Shown: one piece after another, positions 22,985-32,530 of the stretch
Position numbering within the stretch: position 1 is the first letter of the stretch
Layout of the letters: every line of letters begins with the position of its first letter
NCBI GenBank assembly: GCA_030737835.1
Contig: CM060847.1
Coordinates: forward strand, 5,732,484 to 5,796,483
Direction: 5' to 3'
From: Acorus gramineus
Lineage: Eukaryota; Streptophyta; Magnoliopsida; Acorales; Acoraceae
Length of the DNA stretch: 64,000 bases
Notes under the pieces: generated by a model
The model's input: the letters and a program-made list of their open reading frames with translations, nothing else
Told to the model about the DNA's origin: nothing
Databases searched by the model: none
Translations under genes and position numbers: made by a program

Positions 22985-25756
22985 TCAAAGACCGAGCGAG
23001 AACGGGAACCCAGTCCCGGCCAACCAGCTCCCACCGCTGATGAAATTCCCGGCAGTGAACTTCCCCGCCTCAGCCGCGTTTGTCAGCACCCGATACCCCT
23101 TCCACGTCACCCGTCCCGCCGTCCCCGACCCGGCCCCCGTGTTCATGTACTCCGCGTAGTACAACGTGTTGAGCGCGAAATTCCCGTTCCACTCGTGCCA
23201 ACCCGCCGGGTCTATCACGTCGCTTATCACCGATTTCATGACCACCGTTCTCGAGTACTCCTTCCACGGCCTCCCTAGGAACGTCTTGAACGACTTCTTC
23301 ACAGGCTCCAGACTCCCGTCCGCCGATATCCTGCAGTTCTGTATCGATATGCCCGTGACCTCGTTCGGGTCGTCACGGCCCTGGGCGGTCACCATGTTCT
23401 TCTGCCCCGCGTTGGGTCTGCGAGCGAGGATGTCGCAGGACTGGAAGACCACGGCAGAGTTGCCGAAGATGAAGTCAACTGTGCCGGTGATGCGGCAATC
23501 GCGGAAGAACTGGCGGAGGGAGTGGACGTAGAGGGTGTCCTGGTAGGCCGACATCTCGCAGCGGTAGAAGGCGGCCAAGTCCGAGCCCACGCGGAGCGCC
23601 ACCGCCTGGTGCTTCGACGGGCCAGCCGTGTTTTGGAACGTCAGGTCCCGCGCTAGGAAGCCCCCGCCCACAACCGCTGATGAAAAACGAAAAGGACAAA
23701 TTTAACCGAATTCAACCCACGTCGGCCTTTGATTAGGGATTTTTTATATTGAATGCTTGTAACTAACTTTTAAAAAAAAATCTTTCATAAAACCTATTTT
23801 CAACCATAATTTTTATAAATTAATCACAATCAATTGTTCTATATAAATTGTTTTATTAAAATCTAAAACACTGTTTAGATATGTGATGGAGTAGATTTTA
23901 TGATGAGAAACATCATTTAATGTTACTGTGGATCCAAACATATTTTTTTTCATCTACGTTTGCTATTCATTCGTGCGTTCATAGATCATTATTTCCGCTA
24001 GAGAAATTCTGAAAACAACCCATGTGGCGGACGCTCCCCGCCTGGGTCCCAGACGGGCCATAAAATTAGAATTCAATATTTCAGACCATGTGTATGTTTT
24101 GAAAGTTGAAGCCAATCTGGATACGGCGACATGGGCGAGTCACCAACACCAACCAAATCTTACCTTCTGTATATGTCTGTGGGACTCACTACTCAATTTC
24201 CTTGTTCTGTTCTCCTCCCCCGTTGAAAGGGAAATATATAAACTCACGTTTAAAAAAACACCACACCGTACCCAAACAAAATCCAACAACCTGTCGGTTT
24301 CAAATCGGCGCGCATGCATACGCACATTTATTTTTTATTTTTAAACGCCCACGGACTAATAATTAATCATTCATTTTTTCATATTTTATTTTTAATTTTT
24401 AAATTTAAAAGATATGTTTTTTTTTAATTCTAAAAAAGACTAAAAAAAAAATAAAAAAAATTTAAAGATAAATCTCTTTCAAGGATTAAATAGGACATAT
24501 CGTTTAGATATGAAGACTAAAATTAAAATATGAAAAAGTGAATGATCAAACAATAAATCTAATAGTGTGTAAAAGTAAAAAATCCAAAACATTTATTTTT
24601 TGAGATAAAAAATTTAATAAAAATAAATCATAATTAAGCCGATAATAACCATTAGAGAGAGAGAGAGGCTGCACGACTCACCGACAGTGGCGGACTGGAA
24701 AGTGGTGCTTCCATCGACAACGTTCCTGCTCCCGGTGATGATGGTCTTCCCCATCCCATCCCCTATGAACATTAGCTTCGTCTTCTTCTTCCCCACCTCC
24801 ACATTTTCCTTATACGTCCCCGCCTTTATCTTTATCACGTACCTCCCACTCCCCTTCTCCGGCGCCGCCGCCACCGCCGCCGACACCGTCTTATAGTTCC
24901 CGCTCCCATCCGCCGCCACCACCGCATTCGCCTTCACCTCCCCCGACGGCGCCTGCAACAGCTTCCTGTCAGCCGCCGACATCCACATCGGAAACGACCC
25001 GTCACCCTCCGTCGACGACCACAGAAGCCGCCGTCGGTTGCCGCTCCCCGTCGTCATGGCTGTAGCGATGTCGGAGTCGGTCAAGTTCTTTATCATAGCC
25101 AACGCGTTGCTGCACATGCGCCCCACGTGGGTGACTCCGCCGGAGATGGTCTGCCGGAGGTGACGGCACACTTCGTCGTGTGAGAAACCGTCCAGGCACG
25201 TCTCCTGGTTGGTCATGGCGGCGCCGACCAAGATCTTGAGGTCCTCCGCTTGTTCCGACAGAGATTTCTTGGCAGGGTATGCCTGCAAGTCCTTCTCCGT
25301 CAACCTAAGCTCGTCGAGGGTCTCGTCGAACATCTCGAGACAGTCATGGAGGGCGGTCTTCTCGCGGACGGTGAGGTTCGCGCGAGTGTGTATGATCTTC
25401 TGCACGCCTGTGAAGGACCGCTGGACTGCGAGCTTTGTGAGGTTCAGGGAGGCTTCGATGACGTCCTTTTGGGACGTGATTCGGTCCATGACACCGTTGT
25501 CGGGGGAGGTGGAGATGGAGGAGATGCAGAGGTCGGGGAAGCGCGTGGAGCTGCAGCTTTGTCTGAGGATGGCGTGGGACGCGGATCTCGAGGCGGAGGA
25601 GGATGACTTCTTGTGCTTGTGGGTTGCGATGGCCGAGGTGGCGATGGCGATGGTGATGGCGAGGATTAGCGCTGTCGATAGGAAGATTAGGAGGAGTTTA
25701 TTGTGTTTGTTTTTCTTCATGGTAATAGTAGATAAGAGACTAGTGGAACTAGACAT
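22985..25756 (-). CDS. Pectinesterase with N-terminal PMEI domain (type I/group 2 PME), complete, two exons
   Basis: Pectin methylesterase removes methyl esters from wall homogalacturonan. Exon 1 is 25756-24682 and exon 2 is 23676-22985, with a 1005-bp GT-AG intron. The protein is 588 residues, normal for the family. In order: a signal-anchor (LLLIFLSTALILAITIAIA, about 21-39); a PMEI-type inhibitor domain (about 60-225, with Cys 68, 77, 139, 187 and 197); two subtilase processing motifs, RRLL (242-245) and RKLL (264-267); and the catalytic domain from about 277. Family signatures are all present: GTYKENV, QAVAL (Gln382), YQDTL (Gln404, Asp405), DFIFG (Asp426) and LGRPW (Arg494, Trp496). The enzyme therefore looks active after release from its pro-region. 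An alternative start lies 12 codons downstream (MKKNKHNK). The intron carries a foldback MITE at 24333-24588. The exons are GC-rich compared with the flanks. Confidence 0.95.
24333..24588. mobile_element. Foldback MITE, copy A, in the pectinesterase intron
   Basis: Both arms contain a TTTTTCATATTTTA-type block and fold back on each other (left ATTAATCATTCATT, right reverse complement TTTGATCATTCAC). Flanking direct repeats ACATTTATT at 24324-24332 and 24589-24597 fit a 9-bp Mutator-type duplication, though the sequence is low complexity. It is related to copies at 31883 and 40829. Confidence 0.6.
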
Positions 25757-28700
25757 CTCTCTCTGTTAGGCTGATAGAGAGAGAGAGAGAGAGAGGCGAT
25801 GAATTGTAGAAGTGAGTGGAGTGTGAGGAGTGATTGTAGCTCAATTGGCTTTTTTAAGGTTTGCTTTTTAAGGTTTCAAATGCCTGTGAAATGTTTGATT
25901 GATTTGAGAACTTTTTATTTTAATATTAATATATATTTTTTTATGATGTTATATATGATGGTTTCTGTGACTGTAACGTATTTAAACACCTCATCTGGAA
26001 GGATATGATAATGAAATGACTGGAGTCGTGGGAGGTGCACATGGTTGAACTGTACAGTACTGTAGTCCACTTGGACTTTTTGTCTATTCCTTTGAATTCT
26101 GTTCTGGATTCATAATTTTTTATTCTTGTGTTTTCGAGTAAACGTGAACCATGAACTTTGGAATGTCTGTGATTATTCAGAAGGTGTGAGTTTAATTAAG
26201 AAGATCGCAGGTTGATGATGTTGCATGATTCCCAATTTTCAAAAGTGGTTGGTATCGATCCGGATTTCACGGCCAGATGGCTGGTAGTGTGGTTTGAATC
26301 TTCTGCTTATTTTTTCTTTATTTGTATCTTACTTAACTTTTATTGTGGGATTGTTATATCATCACAATTAAAATGATTATAAATATATCAAATCATGAAT
26401 GGATAAATGGATCTATTTTATATGATGAGTTTATAACTATTTGATTGATCAAAACACAAAACAAGTACAAAAAAACAAGTAGATGATCCAAACCCTGTAA
26501 TAAAAAAATCAAGTCTAATGTAATTTATTTTTTCTTTGTTGCTGTTTTTTTCTAGTAAATGTGAACAAATGTTCATTGTAGTGTCGGGAAGAAGCGGATA
26601 TGGAGCTTTGAGTATCTCAAATAAGGTCTGAATCTTTTACCGAAGAATTTATATATTTGGAAACTCAACAATTTCAAAGTGTTCAAATATCAATAACTTC
26701 AAATGTGGATCTTTAAATTTTATTGTGTGATTTTTATGCTAAATTTTAAACCAATTTGAAGGGTTTTTTTTATATATATGTATTTTCTTTAAGAATAATT
26801 TGATGATGGTCAATTAATTTTAAATCAATTTATGTCCAATCCATCAATGTATGATTTATAAAAGTTGAGAAATTTGTGTAGCTAGGAAATCCAGCTTTGG
26901 CTTATTGGCTACATTAATGTTGCTAAGGAAAACAGGATTATCTTTTGACGAATCACTTGTGTACAACGATACATTGCAGCGCGTTTTTTTCTTTTAGCCG
27001 TTGTGTATTATTCATGTAACATTGAAGTGAAATTTTTTGTACACGATATGAGTAACCTATATTTTATGCCTTCCTTACCTACCCACATTCGGACCAATCT
27101 ATAACTTTTACTGAGTTATAAAATGGTTTATTGTTGCTCAAAAAAAAAAAGTTTATTTAAACAATGCAGCTTCATAGCCATGTAACCATTTAGGTTGCAA
27201 CTGAATATGACTTTCGAAAAAGAAGTGGCGCGATAGATGGACCCATAAATAAGGCAGGATGAAGGAGTGAGTGGGGAACAGCTCGTATACCAATATGATT
27301 TTATGGAATGTTAAAAAATGAACACAATAATAGATAATTTTAAATACAATTTTATAGACTGAGAGTTAATTAATACCAAACTAGTCATTCGTATAATGAA
27401 ATATATATGCATTTTTATATCAAAAAAAGAAGTTACGCTATCTCTAATAAATTATATAAACCCGATTAAAAAAATAAATAAATAAAAATTTGATGTGATA
27501 AAATATATATTTAGTTGGAAATACATTAAAACTAGTATCAAGAGGGCTATTAAAATGATGTAATAGCATAAAATAACTTTATCATCACGCGTAACAGCCT
27601 CAACTTTATAAAAGTGATTGGTTATAAAAGTCAGCAGGGTTTTTGAGTTTCAATCATACAGCTAGATCTATGCCATTTCTAGATATCCATCTCCGGATGT
27701 CTGCATAAAATTTTCATGTATACTGATATACATGTGGATCAATTCACAAAATTCTCCTATTTCATTTTAACTATTTACTTCTCAAAAAAAAAAATTGTTA
27801 TTGTATTTATGGTGATCAGCTATGAATGGCTAGGCAGTAAATGGAAGTGGCTATGCATGTGATTGGTTTCACAATATCCTCATTCATGATTGGTGGGAGT
27901 GGAATGTATAGTAACCAATTATTAAATTGATTCAATTTTTGCATAATCGATTTTATTATTATTATTATTGTAGTTAGATATTTTAAAATTTAGTATTTTG
28001 TTTCATATTTTGATTTTTATGTTTAAAAAATAAATCTATTGATGGTATGGGTCCACCAAGCCTTTACTTGTGGTAGATGAAGGCATGGAGCACGATCCTT
28101 TGGGGAAAACCTGGATCAAATCCTGTTGGGTGCAAGATTTTTTATAAAACATATCTATAGTTGAATTGGCAGACTTTCTATAAATCTTTGATAAGCCTGT
28201 CAATTATCTGAAAAAAATATGAATTCAATCAAAATTCGTATCAAAAAAATCTAAAATATCTGATATTCGAAGCTCCAGAGTGTGGATATGAATATCAATG
28301 TATCTGATCTAAAAAATATTCGTATCTAACATATATTATAAAAATATATATATTTGTATTATATATTATCCATATTGTTATCTTGTATGTTTAATCATAA
28401 TGATAATACATTATAATACTATTAAATTTTATGTATGATGTATGAAATAAAGAATAAGTTTTAAAAATCTCAATTTTAATTTTAATCTCTCTCTAAAATA
28501 TCATTTGATTATCTAAATTAATGTTACTATTTAAGCATGACAGTTATCCAAAAAAATGTTTGTATCTGATCGGTATCTAAAGGGATTTGAATCTGCAAAT
28601 TATTATTCGTATCTGAAAGTTAAGATATGGATATCCGTACATCTCTATTGTGTAAGAGACTTGTAGCCCATTCGATTTTTCCACCAAACAAACAAAAATC

Positions 28701-28794
28701 CGTTCATGGTGGGGGTGGTGGTGGTAGTAGGAGAAAAGTTTGATCCGTGTAGTCATGTTTACAAGTACTTGACTTCTGATGAAAAATATCATGA
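25757..28794. other. Intergenic region upstream of the pectinesterase
   Basis: The pectinesterase leader holds a GA/CT repeat (25778-25795 on the plus strand). The rest is AT-rich with no recognised gene. A possible LINE-type A-rich end lies near 27118-27160. Satellite-like ATATC-rich sequence at 28190-28640 could not be resolved into an element. Confidence 0.45.
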
Positions 28795-28909
28795 AAACTT
28801 CATGGGGGCGGTTATTTCAATCCCATTAACTCCTCCACTCACCCCTTATAATTGTTTTTTGTTTTTTTTAATCTTTGTGATTCTAACCCACCACCGACCA
28901 GCGGAGCAT

Positions 28910-29325
28910 CCACGAGGGGCTGCTCGCGAAGGCGTGGTACGAAGCGAAGCGGCGATCACAGCCGTCGAGAGCGGACTGGAGCGCGATGAGTCTGTATGAG
29001 GCGTCGAAGGTGGCGTGTCCCTCCTCGACGAGGCAGCAGAGTTCTCGGGCCACTTGATCAATGACGGAGGGGGAGGTGGAGAGGAGGCAGCGGTGGACAG
29101 CGTCGCCGCCGACGGGGGAAGAGGAGGAGCGGAGGTTGTTGAAGATGGAGGTGGCAGAGCTCTTGGACCACCTGATCGACAACGGAGGGGGAGGTGGAGA
29201 GGAGGCAGCGATGGACGGCGTCGCCGCCGACGGGGGAGGAGGAGGAGGAGCGGAGGTTGTTGAAGATGGAGATGATGGCGAGACGTTGCAGGGAGGGTTG
29301 GGGGAGACGGGTCCTCTTGAGGGGC
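28910..29325 (-). pseudogene. Captured N-terminal coding fragment of RST1 (RESURRECTION1-like)
   Basis: On the minus strand, one frame from about 29325 reads KRTRLPQPSLQRLAIISIF, then NNLRS and further on CLLSTSPSVVDQVVQELC. This matches the N-terminal region of plant RST1, a large HEAT/ARM-type protein that acts with RIPR in exosome-Ski RNA decay and affects wax synthesis. The segment is then repeated in another frame (117-bp tandem copy) and continues VIDQVARELCCLVEEGHATF, then LQSALDGCD. Only a small part of the very large RST1 protein is present, and the frame changes between the copies. Confidence 0.7.
29051..29284. repeat. 117-bp tandem duplication inside the RST1 fragment
   Basis: Two adjacent copies begin at 29051 (CACTTGATCAATGACGGAG) and about 29168 (CACCTGATCGACAACGGAG), and share GGGGGAGGTGGAGAGGAGGC and CGTCGCCGCCGACGGGGGA. 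The unit length is a multiple of three. The surrounding frame differs between the copies because of a small indel in the GGA run. Confidence 0.8.
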
Positions 29326-29448
29326 AGATCGAGGGGTGTTTGTTGGTTGGCGGTGTTAATGGGGGTGGGTTAGGATCACAAAAAAAATAAAATTTAAAGG
29401 GTGGGTGGAGGAGTTGATGGGGTTGAAATAACCGCCTCCAAACTTCAT

Positions 29449-30018
29449 ACCTGTCATGCACATAAAAGTAGATAACAACTTGGAAAAAGTTGTCCAAAAT
29501 AAAAAATAAAAAATTCAATAATTCCTAAAGTTTCGAATTCTACCACATGTGGCTTATGGTAGAGTGAGTGTGTTGGTGTTGCTTTTGTTCCGGAGCAAAC
29601 GGGGAGTAGATTCAGGTCATTGATTTATTGAGATCATGCGGAATTGCCATTGGAAAGTATTCTCTTTCATATCCTCCAAATTTCCTATCTATTTATATAT
29701 ATCCTTCTCAAATCTAGCCTGATTGTAACTGCGACATGTGATATTGTGATCCATGTTGGAAGTCAAAAATCATGTCCAATTTTTTTTTTTTTATTTGAGG
29801 AAACATCATGTCCAAGTTTATATATATACACACACACATCAAACAAATTTTTATTTATTTATTTTTAGTTTTTTTGTGGTTTTATTTTATTTTTCTCAGA
29901 GAACATGAGAGTATCTATTTAAAGTGGATCAAAACAAATAACGACGGAACGGGGTTACAGGAAATAGATGAAAGCAAAAAGAGAGAACAAAAGAATGGGG
30001 TGAATGATCCTTGTCGAC
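29449..30018. other. Intergenic stretch
   Basis: AT-rich sequence with a T-run (29779-29791) and a TA/CA simple-sequence patch (29818-29838). No gene was recognised. Confidence 0.4.
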
Positions 30019-30797
30019 ACCCTAAAAAAAAAAAGTTGGGTAGATAAGTGATATGCCGGAACTCATACTATAACCTCCCATGGTTTTGTTTTTTATGGTT
30101 TTGTTAAAGTAATAAAAGATTTTTGTTTTTCTGGTTTCATTTTTCTTCTCTGTCCTCTCTGTATCAAAATAACTATTGGAATGACTTAATTAATTTTCAT
30201 ACCTCTAAAAATAAAGAACATATCAATTAAAACATCATATGAAACACCATATTAAACACAAAAAATATAAAATAGCATGATTAGAACACCGCGAATGAAA
30301 AAAAAAACCAAACATGAATCCACAAACATTGTTTGAAACAATAATCAAACGCTCTAAAACAACAATTGCTAAAAAAACCCTCAGCAAAAGAAAAATCTGC
30401 CCGTGTGGTTAAAGAAAATCTAATTCAATTCATCTTGTATTAACAATGCCTATAAATGATTCGACTGGAATTCAAATGAAAAAAAAAACGTGAAAATTAA
30501 ATGCCCACACGGATTCACTTATTGAAAAAAAAGCCCTAACTGTCTCCTCGAAATTAGGGATTAATTATCAAAAATAACACACGGGGCTTGTAATAATGAC
30601 TAAATGCAAGCTTGGGGCTTGTAATAGAATCTATAATTTAAGACTCATAAATCATTATTGCTAAAAAAAAATGGAATTGGGTAGATAAGTGATCCTCCAA
30701 TGGTTTTGTTTTTAATGGTTTTGTTAAAGTAATAAATTTTTTTTTTCAACTTCCATTTTTCTTCTCGGCATCAAAATAACCATTGGAATGACTGAAT
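30019..30797. repeat. Pair of direct repeats about 640 bp apart
   Basis: Copy 1 (about 30019-30192) and copy 2 (about 30659-30797) share GGGTAGATAAGTGAT, CAATGGTTTTGTTTTT or a close variant, ATGGTTTTGTTAAAGTAATA and CATTGGAATGACT. Copy 2 lacks a few short blocks. The arrangement could be a small LTR-type (TRIM-like) element or a local duplication. No TG...CA ends or primer-binding site could be confirmed. Confidence 0.55.
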
Positions 30798-30886
30798 TTT
30801 GAAAATTTTTCGTTTTACTCTATCTAACACATGTATCACGAGGCAGGCTAGTTCACCCACCCAACTTTATATGAACTAACGGCAGC

Positions 30887-30912
30887 AAGGGACAATCAAT
30901 TGATTGTCCCTT
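30887..30912. repeat. Perfect 26-bp palindrome
   Basis: AAGGGACAATCAA is followed directly by its exact reverse complement. A TA/CA palindromic patch follows at about 30933-30955. Confidence 0.85.
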
Positions 30913-31049
30913 CAAAACTTTTAAGTGTCTGTGTGTATATATATACACATACACGCTCTCTTACCACCAAACAGGTGATGGTACTCACCACCAACCAAGC
31001 CCCCCGCGGTCTATCAATTGCATTCATTATCTTTTAATCTGCAATATCT

Positions 31050-31145
31050 TGTGAAAGTCCATGAGAGTAAATTTATGAAAGTCTGTAAAAGTCTTTGAAA
31101 GTCTACAAAAGTCTGTGAAAGTTTGAAAAGTCTACAAAAGTCATC
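31050..31145. repeat. Degenerate short tandem repeat
   Basis: A run of units like GAAAGTCTGTGAAAGTCTAC and GAAAGTCTACAAAAGTCTG, period about 11-12 bp, with variants. Confidence 0.6.
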
Positions 31146-31159
31146 ACTTAAATAATGTC

Positions 31160-31882
31160 CATAGAAATCCATTAAAGTCCTTATGGATTGAGATTTATGT
31201 TATATGTTTGGAGCCCATTTTTACGTGCCAACCCATTATGCGGTCTCCTTTCTCCTTTACCAGTTTCATTTTTTTTTTTGCTGATAAAATATATCAGTAG
31301 TAGAAAATAAATGCAGTAAATTGAATGAATGTTTTTATATTTTTTATAATATAATATATATTGTATAAATAGAGATGATATGTTGTATTGGATGATTTTA
31401 TATATTTTGTCAATGAAATTGGAATGTATAGCATTTAACTAATTTTTTTGAGTAGAAGAATAAATGTAGAATGTGATAAAATATGAGTGAATGTACACAA
31501 AAAAAATCTATATATCTACAAGGAATATGCGAGTATATACATGTCAAATTTAGTCAGAATATGTTGATATTAATATTTTAGGTCCTCCATAATTTCTACT
31601 CAATTCTTTTCACCGAAATAAATAATGTTTTATGTTTTCCATGGAGAATAATTTAAAACATAGGGCTTATGACTCACGCACCAAGTTAAACTTGATATCT
31701 AGGGTTTAGTCAGTCTAAACATAGGCCGAGCTCACATACAGACATACTTAACTCGAATTGAGTTGAACTTTTATGTGTTAGTTTTTCATCATCAGCTGGG
31801 CTTAAAACTTAATTTGCAAGAAAATATTTCTTCATTGATTCTAAAAAATTTAAATTTTGGTCACTTTTAGAAGAAAAAAAAA
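31160..31882. other. AT-rich intergenic stretch
   Basis: No coding, RNA or complete mobile element was recognised. Confidence 0.4.
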
Positions 31883-32142
31883 GGATTTTTATTTTTAAGT
31901 CCCCGTAAACCATAAGATTTAGTGATTGATCCCTTAATTCTTCATATTTTAGTTTTAGTCCCCAGATTTAAAGGATATGTTCATTTTTAGTATCTGGAAG
32001 GGACCTATCCCTAAATTATTTGGTTTTCTTTTTAGTCCCTCTCAGGGACTAAAAAAGTCATTTAAATCCAGATACTAAAACCAAAATATGAAGAAGTGAG
32101 GGATCGATCACTAAATAGTATGTTTACATAGACTAAAAACTG
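31883..32142. mobile_element. Foldback MITE, copy B, upstream of APUM23
   Basis: The left arm contains GATTTAGTGATTGATCCCTT then CTTCATATTTTAGTTTTAGT. The right arm, reverse complemented, contains TATTTAGTGATCGATCCCTC then CTTCATATTTTGGTTTTAGT. The arms of about 100 bp meet around a short centre with AGTCCCTCTCAGGGACT. There is no coding capacity. The target duplication is masked by A-runs. Confidence 0.75.
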
Positions 32143-32249
32143 AAAAAAAAAATGTATGTAGTTTTTAATTAAATTGTGCAATTTTTTTTTTTAATCTAAA
32201 AATGAGTTAAAAAAACTCTGTTTTTCACGAACTCAAACTCCAATACAAA

Positions 32250-32468
32250 TGGGCCTAAGCGGGTCATCCAAATCCAAAAAGAAAGGCCTGCAGTCCAATC
32301 AAATCTGGCCGAACAAACCCAACAAGAATCGACGGCAAATAATCGACGCCCTCAAACAACGGCGGTGATCGACGTGATGCTCTCTCCGCAGTCCGCACCT
32401 CCATCTTCACCACCGTCCCTAGCCTTCTAGGGTTTCTCCGACGATTCGTGGCGGGAAAGCTAGGGTTT
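32250..32468 (+). promoter_or_regulatory. Site II and telo-box motifs upstream of APUM23
   Basis: A TGGGCC site II motif lies at 32250-32255 and two telo-boxes (TAGGGTTT) at 32428-32435 and 32461-32468, all within 300 bp of the ATG at 32531. This combination is typical of plant ribosome-biogenesis promoters and suits a pre-rRNA processing gene. No TATA box is evident. Confidence 0.65.
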
Positions 32469-32530
32469 ATTTTCTTTTCCAATCTGAACTGGGGTTTTGA
32501 GAAGCTGAATCCAAGCCATCGTTTGCGCTG

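Larger units (their letters stand above)
28804..29439. mobile_element. Pack-MULE-type Mutator-like element carrying an RST1 gene fragment
   Basis: The element is 636 bp with a perfect 9-bp target duplication, AAACTTCAT (28795-28803 and 29440-29448). The left TIR starts GGGGGCGGTTATTTCAA; the right TIR, reverse complemented, starts GGAGGCGGTTATTTCAA. Both continue into AACTCCTCCAC and CACCC, about 45 bp. No transposase is present. The GC-rich interior is a minus-strand slice of an RST1-like gene with an internal tandem duplication. Its TIRs resemble those of the element at 17848-18698. Confidence 0.85.

Noticed and set aside
23166..23531. Plus-strand open frame of 121 codons
   Set aside because: It is antisense to pectinesterase exon 2 and shows no domain of its own.
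25209..25769. Plus-strand open frame of 186 codons
   Set aside because: It is antisense to pectinesterase exon 1, which has complete domain support on the minus strand.
28190..28645. Possible hAT-like element with GATATC-rich ends
   Set aside because: The ends are only loosely inverted and the flanking 8-mers do not match, so I could not set boundaries.
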